DNA of 34,223 nt from Onstottus_B sp049273855 (GTDB lineage Bacteria; Acidobacteriota; Blastocatellia; UBA7656), in assembly GCA_049273855.1 (NCBI GenBank), contig JBASRN010000113.1:1-34223 (forward strand). Reading direction: 5' to 3'. Shown here piece after piece: positions 9,270 to 17,802 of the stretch (within the stretch, counting starts at the first letter, position 1; each line of letters begins with the position of its first letter). The notes under the pieces were generated by a model. That model was not told the origin of the DNA. It ran no database searches and saw only the letters and a program-made list of their open reading frames with translations. Both the position numbers and the translations under genes were made by a program.

Positions 9270-10436
9270 CTAACCAGCATCCAGAACGAGTTGCTCCCAC
9301 CTGGCCATCGTCTTGTCCACTCCAAACCGCTGGGTAACCTCGAGGGCCTTGCCGGCTAGTCGCTTGCGTTCTTCCTCGTTCGCCATCAAGCCGTCGAGCG
9401 CCGAGGCCAGCGCCGTAGGATCCGCGGCGCGCACCAGCAGACCATCCACACCGTTCCTGATTATCTCCCTGATCCCGCTCGAGCAATTGAAGCTGACCAC
9501 CGGCAGGCCACACGCCATAGCTTCGCAAAGAGCATTCGGAAACCCTTCGACCAGGGAGGACATCGCAAACAGATCGGCTCGGCTCAACGCTTCGAAAGGA
9601 CGCCTCGTGAATCCGGGCAGCCACACCCGTCCGCTCAGGTTCAAGTCTCGACACAATCGCTCCAAGGCCTGACGCTGCGGGCCCTCACCCCAGATCTGCA
9701 GCGACCAGGACGGATGCTTGCCGGCCACCTTTGAGAATGCGCTCAGCAGCAGAGCGAATCCCTTTTCCTCTACCAGTCGGCCCATACCGACAAGAATTCG
9801 CTCTGCCTTCGAATCGCTCGCGCCATTGCCAGCGTTTGGGAGTTTGGGCTGAAGCACGGGGTTTGGAATCGCTCTTCTGCGATCCCCGACTTCAGCGGCA
9901 AAGTAGTCGGCCGCTTCTGCGGTCTGAGCGACCAGATACGTCGCCATCGGATAAAGCCTGGTTCTCAGCCTCGCCGCGCCTTCAGGAAGCGGGTCGCGAA
10001 ACGGATCGTCCCTTTCCGACACGATCACCGGCAGACCCAGACCCCGAGTCGCAAGCAAAACGCGGACGTTGGTGAGGTTAATAAATGAAATCACACACTG
10101 CGGCCCAGTATCGATTAATGCGTGCCTCAACGCTGAGATCAGACTGAGCTCGGGTATCAGCGTCCTTCGCTCGACCGGAGAACAATCATCAAAGATCTCT
10201 TTCAAAGCCCTCAGCAAGCCGGCATTTGGTATCGGGTGCAAGGCATCTCTGTAAAACCTCATATCGCGGTGAACCACGTGCGGGTCGAGTTGGTAATAAG
10301 GCGGTTCGTGGCCGTGGGCGATCGTCAGAACAGTGACGGGCCACCCTTTTGAGGCCCAGTAGTTGGCCATGTTAGATACCACGCGCTCGGCTCCGCCGCC
10401 CCGCAGCGTAGAGATGACGAGAGTCATCCTCATCAT
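9270..10436 (-). CDS. GT4-family glycosyltransferase
   Basis: Retaining GT-B glycosyltransferase (GT4, Glycos_transf_1 type), 388 aa. It begins with a GGGAERVV loop typical of GT4 N-terminal domains. The C-terminal domain has GMGRLVEEKG, WGEGPQR and the E-x7-E nucleotide-sugar motif (VEGFPNALCEAMACG), followed by GIREIIRNGVDGLLV. The ATG at 10436 is preferred over the GTG at 10442 because it forms an ATGA overlap with the preceding gene's stop and has AGAGG five bases upstream. Third of three consecutive glycosyltransferases (GT2, GT25, GT4), all likely in one transcript, so they probably build a short glycan or decorate a common acceptor. No membrane segment or signal peptide is visible. Sugar specificity is unknown. 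Confidence 0.9.
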   Translation of the reverse strand: MMRMTLVISTLRGGGAERVVSNMANYWASKGWPVTVLTIAHGHEPPYYQLDPHVVHRDMRFYRDALHPIPNAGLLRALKEIFDDCSPVERRTLIPELSLISALRHALIDTGPQCVISFINLTNVRVLLATRGLGLPVIVSERDDPFRDPLPEGAARLRTRLYPMATYLVAQTAEAADYFAAEVGDRRRAIPNPVLQPKLPNAGNGASDSKAERILVGMGRLVEEKGFALLLSAFSKVAGKHPSWSLQIWGEGPQRQALERLCRDLNLSGRVWLPGFTRRPFEALSRADLFAMSSLVEGFPNALCEAMACGLPVVSFNCSSGIREIIRNGVDGLLVRAADPTALASALDGLMANEEERKRLAGKALEVTQRFGVDKTMARWEQLVLDAG

Positions 10437-11770
10437 CCGCACCTCTGTTTCCGCGAGTCTTCGCTTGCGCCCGAGAAGAGCCGAAACGCCAGACCCGGTG
10501 ACTCAAACATCGACAACATCTGCCTCGCCTTGCGCGACTGAATCTCGTCGCCTTCACTCCCGCCGCTTTCGTCCCAACCCCCTACTCTCTCAAAGGCGGA
10601 TTTGGTAAATGTGCAGAACTCGGCGCAGATTTCGGTGCGCGGCCGCGCTTTGTAGCCGGATCCATCGATCTGTTTCTGGCTGACGATTCTACCGGTGTCC
10701 TCCTCGGTCAGATCGATCAGTTGGTTGAATGAGCTGACGAAGTCGTAACTCAGGCACTTCCGCAGATTCGCCTTGACCTCCCACCCTACCAATATGTCCC
10801 GGTCGGCGAATACGTAGAACTCCTTGTCGGCTCCCAGTCGCCTGACGGCTTCGTTGAAGCACCTGCCTCGATTGAGAGCTCCTCCATCTTTAATCGGGAT
10901 GTAGTCGCAGCAGTACTCGGGCCCTCCGCAATCGAGACTCAGGATCTGGTCCTGTTCCACAACCGCGATACTGACGCCCTGAAGCAGTCTTCCATACGCG
11001 TTTACCACGTGGAAAAGGTTGCGGACGCCCAGCCGCTCAGGCGTCCGATCTCGATGTGGTATTACAAGCAGAGTCCGTCTCTGGATAAGATCCATCTCGC
11101 GCCCGACAAGAAGGAGAGATTCCTTAAGCCACCAGGGATTGACCGCTCTATGGTGAGTGTCCGAATGGCCGCTCTCGACCCACGCCAGATTAGGAATGAA
11201 GCAATAGCAGTTGAACCGTTCCTGTAACAGCTTGTTGTTGACGTCAACAGGCCGCCGGCTGGGGGAGTGCAGGTCGAGAAAAGCGGAGTAGACAGTGTTG
11301 CGCACTGCGTATGCGTAGGTTGAAGTCGAGTAGCTCAGTTTAAGCAGGTTATCGCTTGCTCGAACCGGTTCGCTCCGATGCATACAGCCAAAGAAGACCA
11401 TGTCCCAGTCCGGCGGTAGCTGCGCCATGAACTCGGGGAATTTCGTGGCCAGGTCCTCGTCGAAGATCACGTCATCTTCAAATATCAAAACGTCGGCCCA
11501 TCGCTCCTCTCTTGCCATCTGGATGATGGACAGGTTGCTTTGCAGGCAGCCATAAGCGCCGGCCGATCCGTGCCAGGCCGGCGGAACACTCAATCGCTCG
11601 CCGTCGATCGCGCTGAACCTCACGATGTCGGTGATGTTGTGTTTCGCAAACCGCTCTTTCATGCGCGCCCATCGCTCCGGCCTCCGATCAAGATTCAAAC
11701 AAACCTTGTGGGTGAAGAAACTGTTGAGGTCGCGCTTGCCCAATTGAAGTGTCACCGAGTTTCGTCTCAC
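10433..11770 (-). CDS. Two-domain glycosyltransferase: GT25 plus GT-A-like
   Basis: 445 aa, about twice the length of a simple GT25 enzyme. Residues about 21-215 are GT25 (LPS-type galactosyltransferase family): CLNLDRRPERW, the SAIDGE strand-loop, GCLQSN, and the acidic motif FEDDV at 97-101. From about 230 a second domain starts with TLLVIPHRDR and carries FADRDILVGWE (321-331), then an RVGGWDE element near 410, reminiscent of GT2/GT7C-type GT-A enzymes. The fusion suggests two successive transfers by one polypeptide. Start codon GTG at 11770 has no obvious ribosome-binding site; no in-frame ATG precedes the GT25 core, so this or the internal GTG at 11755 is the best start. Its stop overlaps the GT4 start by four bases. 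Confidence 0.85.
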   Translation of the reverse strand: MRRNSVTLQLGKRDLNSFFTHKVCLNLDRRPERWARMKERFAKHNITDIVRFSAIDGERLSVPPAWHGSAGAYGCLQSNLSIIQMAREERWADVLIFEDDVIFDEDLATKFPEFMAQLPPDWDMVFFGCMHRSEPVRASDNLLKLSYSTSTYAYAVRNTVYSAFLDLHSPSRRPVDVNNKLLQERFNCYCFIPNLAWVESGHSDTHHRAVNPWWLKESLLLVGREMDLIQRRTLLVIPHRDRTPERLGVRNLFHVVNAYGRLLQGVSIAVVEQDQILSLDCGGPEYCCDYIPIKDGGALNRGRCFNEAVRRLGADKEFYVFADRDILVGWEVKANLRKCLSYDFVSSFNQLIDLTEEDTGRIVSQKQIDGSGYKARPRTEICAEFCTFTKSAFERVGGWDESGGSEGDEIQSRKARQMLSMFESPGLAFRLFSGASEDSRKQRCG

Positions 11771-11837
11771 CAGGCAGACCCGAAGCGGCGCTCAATCGGT
11801 GCCGCAAACCGAGTCCGGCATCTGATTGCCGGAACTT

Positions 11838-12797
11838 CTAAAACAGAGATCGCAATTTCGCCGGCGCCAGCCCCGACGCCATCACCAATGCGGCGCTTCC
11901 GAATGCTCCCCGCCGCAATTCCTTGAAGACCAGGCGCGCAATATCCGGCCCCCTCCAACCGTTCAGATTGTCGGCGAACTCGCGCGCGGCTTCGCTTCTG
12001 GCTGCCTCGATATGCGGGATCACTTCGTCGGGCCAGCCCTTCATCCTCTGTGCCTTTTCAAAGATTCGGTAGCGCCGGTACGCCATCACTCGTTTGACCG
12101 CCGGCGGGTATTGAGTGCCGGGGAGGGGTCGGCCTACGCGACTCCCATCGTCGAAGCGTCGGACTATTGCCGTGCGATCCGGCAGAACGATTACGTTGCA
12201 CGAGTGAATCATGCGAATCGCAAAGTCCCAGCACTGATGCGTCTCAAAAGACGTGTCGAACGACGGCTTACCAAGGCGTTCGACCGCCGCCCGCGTGATG
12301 GTGAGACAACAGGTTGCAAATATCTTTCGCCTAACCCACAGAGGAGGGATGGGCGGAAGCGGAGCCGGCTTGTGCCCCGATGCGACCAGGCCCTGCTCCT
12401 CGAACCAGGAACGACAAACCAGCTCGTTCTCCAACCATCTCTCGGAGTCGGAGATGACCGCCTCGGCCAAAGGGTCACCGTCGAAGATGGACAACTCGGC
12501 TTTCATCTTGCCCGGGAGCCAGACATCGTCCGAATCAAGAAACGAGATAAGACGGCCCGTTGCAAGATTCAATCCCGTATTCCTGGCCGCCGCCACCCCA
12601 CCATTCTTCTGACGAACGTACTGGACGCCTCGGCCGTACGCGGCGACTACCGCTGGCGTATCGTCAGTGGAGCCGTCGTCGACAAGAATCACCTGCACAT
12701 CGGGGACGCCCTGAACAAATATGCTGTCCAGCGCATCGGGCAGAAACCTGGCTCGGTTGAAGGTCGGAATTATTACCGAAAAAGTCGGCTGATCCAT
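11838..12797 (-). CDS. GT2-family glycosyltransferase
   Basis: Inverting GT-A glycosyltransferase of family 2, 319 aa. The canonical N-terminus FSVIIPTFNRARFL (6-19) is followed by VDDGSTDDT (39-47), NGGVAAARNTGL (65-76) and the metal-binding FLDSDDVW (87-93). The C-terminal ~130 residues are less conserved and probably bind the acceptor. The ATG at 12797 is preferred to a TTG one codon earlier. It follows the methyltransferase gene after a 40-base gap and precedes the GT25 gene by 67 bases, same strand. Likely soluble and cytoplasmic: no transmembrane helix of the kind seen in polyprenol-linked GT2 enzymes. Sugar and acceptor are unknown. Confidence 0.9.
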   Translation of the reverse strand: MDQPTFSVIIPTFNRARFLPDALDSIFVQGVPDVQVILVDDGSTDDTPAVVAAYGRGVQYVRQKNGGVAAARNTGLNLATGRLISFLDSDDVWLPGKMKAELSIFDGDPLAEAVISDSERWLENELVCRSWFEEQGLVASGHKPAPLPPIPPLWVRRKIFATCCLTITRAAVERLGKPSFDTSFETHQCWDFAIRMIHSCNVIVLPDRTAIVRRFDDGSRVGRPLPGTQYPPAVKRVMAYRRYRIFEKAQRMKGWPDEVIPHIEAARSEAAREFADNLNGWRGPDIARLVFKELRRGAFGSAALVMASGLAPAKLRSLF

Positions 12798-12837
12798 CAA
12801 GTGATCCGTTTCCCGTCCGCGGTCGAGCCGGCGGGCT

Positions 12838-13587
12838 TCATCTTCTTCTGATGACGCAGCAATGGTGCCGTTCTGGCGCTGCTGGAGCCAGAATCTCCGC
12901 TTCGGGAAAAATAGTCTTCATGAGCTCCGGGTCGCAGAACACAATGTATGCCTTATGGTCCGTATGATTCTGTTGGTTCTTGCCTTCGTTCTCGCCCTCG
13001 TCGTCGACGTACAACTCTTGGTTTAGAAGCGTCACCCACTTTGCGCCCTTCGACTTCTCGAGCAGTGAATCGACATCCAAACTCGGGTGCTCGGTCTTGT
13101 TCACCTGCAGACGCCATTTCAAGTTAGAGCCAGGGAACGGGTCTCCGTTGAACGCGTTCCACCGGGGATCGAAGAACGTGAAGGCGAGCACGCCTCGATC
13201 AGTAAGAAACGCAAGAAGCTGCTCTACCATGTCGATCATTTCGGCCTTGCTGGTGTGAGTAAACACTGAGTAGGCAAGAATGAAGTCGAATTCTTCGCCG
13301 GTGTTGGGTATCCTCAGGGCCCTGGTTCCCCCAGGATTGAACTGAAGATTATGCCGGTCGTAAAAGATCCAATGCGCTTTTGGAAAACACTCTCTGCCCT
13401 TGAAGATTGCGTCCCGAGAGACGTCAATGCACCAGTACTTGTCTTGATCGATGTTTGCGTTTGGGTCTCTAAGCAGATTTCCGCGGTTTCCTCCAAAGTC
13501 CAGGACTGTTTTCCCTCTCCAAACGGGACTGCCGAGCTGTTGATCGAAGTATCTGAACTGTCCCAGCTTGGTAGATACAAACGACAC
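12838..13587 (-). CDS. Class I SAM-dependent methyltransferase
   Basis: 249-aa Rossmann-fold methyltransferase. Motif I (VLDFGGNRG, residues 28-36) binds S-adenosylmethionine. An acidic residue follows at the second strand (CIDVSRDA), and FDFILAYSVFTHTS is the post-II/motif III region typical of small-molecule methyltransferases. GTG start at 13587 with a strong AGGAGAGG five bases upstream. It sits between the SsuD-like monooxygenase and three glycosyltransferases, so a sugar, glycan or small-molecule hydroxyl or carboxyl group is the probable acceptor, but nothing in the sequence identifies it. The 95-bp gap upstream holds a palindromic repeat. Confidence 0.85.
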   Translation of the reverse strand: MSFVSTKLGQFRYFDQQLGSPVWRGKTVLDFGGNRGNLLRDPNANIDQDKYWCIDVSRDAIFKGRECFPKAHWIFYDRHNLQFNPGGTRALRIPNTGEEFDFILAYSVFTHTSKAEMIDMVEQLLAFLTDRGVLAFTFFDPRWNAFNGDPFPGSNLKWRLQVNKTEHPSLDVDSLLEKSKGAKWVTLLNQELYVDDEGENEGKNQQNHTDHKAYIVFCDPELMKTIFPEAEILAPAAPERHHCCVIRRR

Positions 13588-13671
13588 TGTTTCCTCTCCT
13601 CAAAAGTTAAGTTGTCGATTAGACGACAATGTACGCCCAAAACGAAAGCGCAGTCAGTCTCATAGCTAAAA

Positions 13672-13730
13672 GAGGTCTGAGTTCAACCTTTCAGATGGCT
13701 GGCAGGCAAGCTGAAATTGGAACTCTGAAC
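13672..13730. repeat. GAACTCTGAAC-type palindromic repeat, copy 1
   Basis: Imperfect inverted repeat with arms TGAGTTCAACC and TTGGAACTCTGAAC around a GGCAAGCTGAA core. A 26-base segment at 13705-13730 matches 21255-21280 at 23 of 26 positions, so this is a dispersed element and not a one-off hairpin. It covers the last codons and the TGA stop of the SsuD-like gene. Confidence 0.6.
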
Positions 13731-14834
13731 ATCAGGACCAATTGACTGACTATCGATGCAAACGGGTGTGGTCTGAACCTCCTTCTCGCGGATCAGTGGC
13801 AGGACCTCCCGTGCGAAGAACAGCATCTCTTCGAGCTTGGGCCAGCCGGAGATGATGAATTGAGAGACGCCGACATTCTTGTACTCGATGACCGCAGAAG
13901 CGATTTCGCTGGCGGAACCCACCAGCGCGACGGCTGGCGCGCCGTGGGATCGGACTGCGCCGGTCCACAGATAAGGGGTCAGCCATTCGGTTTCGGCCAA
14001 CTCAAAAAGCGCGTTGAAACATACCGAGTCGCTGCGCTGGATGAAGTCGGTCTCCTGACCTCGATCGTTAAACTGACTTCCAGCCTGAGCGGCCAGGGCG
14101 TGGGCTGCGCTCACCGCTTCCGCGTGAGTACGTCGTGCTATGATCCCGCAGCGAACGCCTACCTCTTTACCGTGCTGCAGCACGTGATATGCCCGCGAGG
14201 CCAGCCTCTCAGGCGTATCGGGGAGCTGCATCCAGCACGAGCCCTGGGTCCTGCTGAGCCGCTGGGCGGCTGAAGAATTACCGGCAATATAGAGCTCAGG
14301 GAAGATTCGGTCCGGCGACATGAACGGGGTGTTCAACTTGCCGTTCTCGATGCTGTAGTACTTGCCGCTGAAATTGACTTCGCCTTCGTTTCTCCAGTAC
14401 GCATGACAGATCGTCAGAAACTCTTCCGTTCGCTCGTAACGCTCATCGTGCGCTAACAAGTCACCGTAGCCCCGCTGCTCGCGCGGCGAATGCCCGGCAA
14501 CGATGTTAAGCGAGAACCTGCCGTTTATCAGTGTCGATAAGGTGTTGACCTGCTGTACGAACGAGGTCGGACACGTCAGCCCCGACCGGTGGGCGATTAT
14601 GAACTTTATTCTTTCGGTGCGCATCCCAAGAGCAGCAGCTAGCAGGATGGGATCGGGCTTTGACCAGCCAAAATCGATCAGCAGCGAGTCGATGCCGATT
14701 TCTTCCGCGATCCGGCAGAATTGGACCTGGGCGTCCAGGTCGGGAAGCCCTGTTTCGGCCAGGCTGGCCTGAAACGCTCTCGAGGCTCCCGGTCGCTCTC
14801 CACCCTGAGGCAATCTCCAGTGGAATCTCAGCAT
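13683..14834 (-). CDS. SsuD-like FMN-dependent luciferase-family monooxygenase
   Basis: Luciferase-like (LLM) flavin monooxygenase, 383 aa, resembling alkanesulfonate monooxygenase SsuD along its length. The N-terminal strand is FHWRLPQGG; GIDSLLI, LKFIIAHR-like and GRFSLNIVAG segments line the FMN-binding barrel; HDERYERTEEFL matches the family helix. The C-terminal AVALVGSASEIA and FIISGWPKLEE match SsuD closely. Family members use FMNH2 from a partner reductase to oxidise sulfonates or other small substrates; no reductase is encoded nearby. Start: ATG 14834, whose N-terminus fits SsuD. A GTG at 14852 overlaps the previous stop as GTGA but has AGGAGG with no spacing. The C-terminal tail and stop lie in a dispersed palindrome and look unlike family members. 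Confidence 0.85.
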   Translation of the reverse strand: MLRFHWRLPQGGERPGASRAFQASLAETGLPDLDAQVQFCRIAEEIGIDSLLIDFGWSKPDPILLAAALGMRTERIKFIIAHRSGLTCPTSFVQQVNTLSTLINGRFSLNIVAGHSPREQRGYGDLLAHDERYERTEEFLTICHAYWRNEGEVNFSGKYYSIENGKLNTPFMSPDRIFPELYIAGNSSAAQRLSRTQGSCWMQLPDTPERLASRAYHVLQHGKEVGVRCGIIARRTHAEAVSAAHALAAQAGSQFNDRGQETDFIQRSDSVCFNALFELAETEWLTPYLWTGAVRSHGAPAVALVGSASEIASAVIEYKNVGVSQFIISGWPKLEEMLFFAREVLPLIREKEVQTTPVCIDSQSIGPDVQSSNFSLPASHLKG

Positions 14835-14848
14835 GATCTCCGCCCTGC

Positions 14849-16492
14849 TCACCCTCCTGTGGTGCCTTCCACCAACACCGGCCCGTTGATGCCTGATTCA
14901 TCCAGCCGCTTTGAGATCAGCGTCCAGATGCGGCTTGCGCAGTTCACGAAAGCCTCCGAGTCGGGTTCCCGAGGCTCCTCAATGTCGCCCCGCGGGTCAA
15001 GCAACTGCACTTTGTCAGGCGGCCCGGAGAAGTCCTCGATAACCCGTTGGCGTTGACTCTCTGTCATGCAGAAGATCTTTTCCGCCCGCTCGACCATCTG
15101 GGGTGTGAGAGATTGAGAGGCGTGGTGGTTGGAGCTAACCCGCAACCGCTCCAATGCCAGTTGAGCATGCCGTTTCATCGGTGAGCCGGGTCTCGCCGCC
15201 AGACCGGCGCTGATGACGCTTACGTTATGGCTCGAAAGCTCGTCCACCGAGACTCTCAATCTCCGCGCCATCTCCTGGCTGCATATAGCTTGAGCCATGG
15301 GTGAGCGGCTGGTGTTGCCGCTACAAACAAACAGAAACACCCGGCGCAGCGAGGGTCGAAGTATGGAGGTATCCTTCGAAGATGGCTCAAGGATTGACGA
15401 AAGCACCTCCCCTCGCACCTGGTCGTTCAAGCTCGGCCTCGACCACCGGAACGCCCCCGCAAGGGCTCTGTTGAGCTTGCGCAGATAGAATCCAAGGTGG
15501 TGGAGCGGCGACAAAAACAACAGCGCGACGGTTATCAAGCCTGCGCTCGCGAGCTGCGCCGCGCTTGGCGACGCTTGATGGTAGAGGATAGTCAGCGCCC
15601 AGGATGCCACCAGACCCGATAGCATACTGGAACCGCAGTGCATAGGTACGCAAAAAGTGTTTTCTCGACGGTCCAAAAAGATCAGGGTTGTGCAAACACA
15701 AAGAGCCGCGTAAAACACGCCAACAAGCAGCGCAGGGACGACAACGTCGCTGCTCAAGAAGGTTGTAAACCCATGCCGAAATCCCATCAGGATCTCACCT
15801 GTCCCGATGGTGGCAAGCGTCGCCAGAGCAACTAGCAACATCGGCGTTGCGACAATCTGTTCCTCGACGAAATATCCCAGAGTTATTCTCTTGTCGTCTG
15901 TTTTGGCAAGCCTCGTCATGATGCGAAGCCTAAAGAAATAGGCCATTACATAAGCCACAATGTTGAGAATCGCAAACAAGCTCAGCTTGTAATTCGAGAC
16001 ATCGGCGAGAGCGACAAACAGGGCGAGCAGGCTAACCACCATCGCCGTCCAGGAAAACCAGCGCACTCTTCGTCTGAGCGAGAGATCAACTATTGGGCCA
16101 ATTATCAGCGTACCGCCGCGAAGAAGCACCAACACAAGGACGATTGACATTCCACTAAAGGAGAAGGCGAGCGTTGTAGTGCCAATTATGGTTGCGATGC
16201 ACAGCCCTGATAGAAACGTCCATCGATTTGGAAACGGTATGCTCAGACCGAAGAATTCTCGACGGCCCGCGTACTTCCACCATCTCGCAACCGTGATGAT
16301 GCCGAACATCATCACCACAGTAGCCATAACGGAGACGGGCAGCAGCTCGGTACCATACACCAGTTTCTTATCAGCCGACAGCAGGCCGTTTGAGATGGCC
16401 TTCGTCAACGCACTATATGGTGTGTAGAAAACGAAGAACCCGAATCCGAGTCCCCATATTCCAAGACTGAATTTCCTTTTCTCAGGGTGCAC
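14849..16492 (-). CDS. Ten-helix DMT-like transporter fused to low-molecular-weight phosphatase
   Basis: Fusion of about 547 aa. Residues about 11-338 contain roughly ten hydrophobic segments in the pattern of EamA/drug-metabolite exporters. After a linker, residues about 385-540 are a complete low-molecular-weight protein tyrosine (or arginine) phosphatase domain: FLFVCSGNTSRSPMAQ is the P-loop CX5R(S), followed by SAGL and the acid loop LDPRGDIEEP with its catalytic Asp. The start is uncertain: a TTG at 16588 would overlap the previous gene, while GTG at 16492 lies just before the first helix and has GGAGGG about twelve bases upstream. A catalytic phosphatase on a transporter suggests phospho-regulated export or dephosphorylation of the exported molecule; this is inference. 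LMW phosphatases are also common regulators in polysaccharide export loci. Confidence 0.8.
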   Translation of the reverse strand: MHPEKRKFSLGIWGLGFGFFVFYTPYSALTKAISNGLLSADKKLVYGTELLPVSVMATVVMMFGIITVARWWKYAGRREFFGLSIPFPNRWTFLSGLCIATIIGTTTLAFSFSGMSIVLVLVLLRGGTLIIGPIVDLSLRRRVRWFSWTAMVVSLLALFVALADVSNYKLSLFAILNIVAYVMAYFFRLRIMTRLAKTDDKRITLGYFVEEQIVATPMLLVALATLATIGTGEILMGFRHGFTTFLSSDVVVPALLVGVFYAALCVCTTLIFLDRRENTFCVPMHCGSSMLSGLVASWALTILYHQASPSAAQLASAGLITVALLFLSPLHHLGFYLRKLNRALAGAFRWSRPSLNDQVRGEVLSSILEPSSKDTSILRPSLRRVFLFVCSGNTSRSPMAQAICSQEMARRLRVSVDELSSHNVSVISAGLAARPGSPMKRHAQLALERLRVSSNHHASQSLTPQMVERAEKIFCMTESQRQRVIEDFSGPPDKVQLLDPRGDIEEPREPDSEAFVNCASRIWTLISKRLDESGINGPVLVEGTTGG

Positions 16493-16535
16493 GACTGGTT
16501 CGGCCCTCCGCCCGCTTTGAACCCTGTGGTTCAGT

Positions 16536-17732
16536 TCACGGCTTGTAGAATGACGCGTCGTGGGACTCGCCCAGCAGCGACTTTCCAATCATGGCCAGGA
16601 TGTGATCGTCATTGTCGTGACGGACATAAAAAGACAAATCCCGATAAATCCGTTCCAGCGAACTCGGCCGGTTCAGACAACGCGCTCCGCAAGCCCTGAT
16701 GCAACGTTTCACGGTGTCTTCGGCCAGGTGCTCTATTACGTGGCGAGCCCGACTGCCTGCTATCTGGGCTTCCTCGCGCCTTCCCGCCTCCCACATGCGG
16801 GCGACGTGACGCAACCACAGGTGCGCCGTCTCGACGTTTATTGACATCGCCGCGATATGGTGCTGGACGTAGGGATCTCCGCCCTTCCTTTGCGAGGTGA
16901 CATACTCGACGGCAAACTCGCAGGCGGCTTCCGCGGCGCCGAGGAAGGTCGCGGCATAGTGTGGGATGAAACAGGTTTGCCAACCCTCCCTGATGTATTG
17001 GCCGGGACAGCCGATCACGTGTGTCTTAGGGATGAACGTCCGGTTGAACCGCACCAGATGACTGACCGTCGCCCTCATCCCGATGGGGTCCCACCACGTG
17101 CCGTCAACCGTCACAGAGGGGTCAGACAGGTCGCACGCAAGCATCAATTGCGAATCGAGAGAGCCGCTCGCGTGACGGATTCCGCCCGGCCCGTCGAGGC
17201 TGACAAGCAGTATCGCCCACTGTGCGCCCGTCGCGCTGGTTGAGAACACCTTCGTGCCGGAGACCAGAAAACCATCCTCGACCTTCTCGACATTAGTGCC
17301 GAATTTCATCAATTCGCCGGGCGTCCGCGATTGAGGCTCGCCGCTCCAGGCAACCCATTTATCTCCGCGTTGGACGACTCCTTCGAACCACAGCGCCTTC
17401 TGCGCTTCGCTTGCAATTCCGTCAAGCAGAACGAGCGAGTTCGCGTGCCCCTCCCAGCATCGCGCCAGCGAGAGGTCCGCCTTGGCGATCTGCTTGGTGA
17501 TCATCCAAAGCGTGAAAGCATCCCCTCGATGCGGACCCAACCCCAGCCCTCCATACTCCTTCCCAACGGTCGGCGCATTGAGTCCCGCGCTGAAAAGGTC
17601 CTGGAAGTCCTCGCTGGGAAACGTGGCGGTCTGATCGTAGTATGCGGCCCGTGGGGCGAAGTTTTCGCGCGCTAGTATCGAGAACCGGTCGATCAAGGCT
17701 TCCTGATCGGGAGTTAAGTCTAAGTTGAGCAT
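16536..17732 (-). CDS. Acyl-CoA-dehydrogenase-fold flavoprotein, probably DszC/SfnB-type monooxygenase
   Basis: 398 aa with the full acyl-CoA dehydrogenase layout: an N-terminal helical domain (LTPDQEALIDRF, then GKEYGGLGLG at 58-66), a middle beta domain (WVAWSGEPQSR, VSGTKVFSTSA, WWDPIGMRAT), and a C-terminal helical domain. The middle domain says flavin binding. At the C-terminus it has FYVRHDNDDHILAMIGKSL (about 369-387) where group D flavin monooxygenases such as DszC carry an R/H pair, and I see no YEGT catalytic-base region. I therefore favour an oxygenase using reduced flavin over a CoA-ester dehydrogenase. ATG at 17732 with GGGA eight bases upstream. It lies 43 bases before the transporter fusion and near the SsuD-like enzyme. 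A true dehydrogenase is the alternative. Confidence 0.75.
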   Translation of the reverse strand: MLNLDLTPDQEALIDRFSILARENFAPRAAYYDQTATFPSEDFQDLFSAGLNAPTVGKEYGGLGLGPHRGDAFTLWMITKQIAKADLSLARCWEGHANSLVLLDGIASEAQKALWFEGVVQRGDKWVAWSGEPQSRTPGELMKFGTNVEKVEDGFLVSGTKVFSTSATGAQWAILLVSLDGPGGIRHASGSLDSQLMLACDLSDPSVTVDGTWWDPIGMRATVSHLVRFNRTFIPKTHVIGCPGQYIREGWQTCFIPHYAATFLGAAEAACEFAVEYVTSQRKGGDPYVQHHIAAMSINVETAHLWLRHVARMWEAGRREEAQIAGSRARHVIEHLAEDTVKRCIRACGARCLNRPSSLERIYRDLSFYVRHDNDDHILAMIGKSLLGESHDASFYKP

Positions 17733-17802
17733 ACGCCGAGTCCCTTCCTCACCTCACCCCGCACGAGCGCCAGCCGCGACTCGACTGGAATCATTGACCT
17801 CT

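Noticed and set aside
11826..12851. Open frame of 341 codons on the plus strand
   Set aside because: Antisense to the GT2 gene, which has all family motifs; no domain seen in the shadow.
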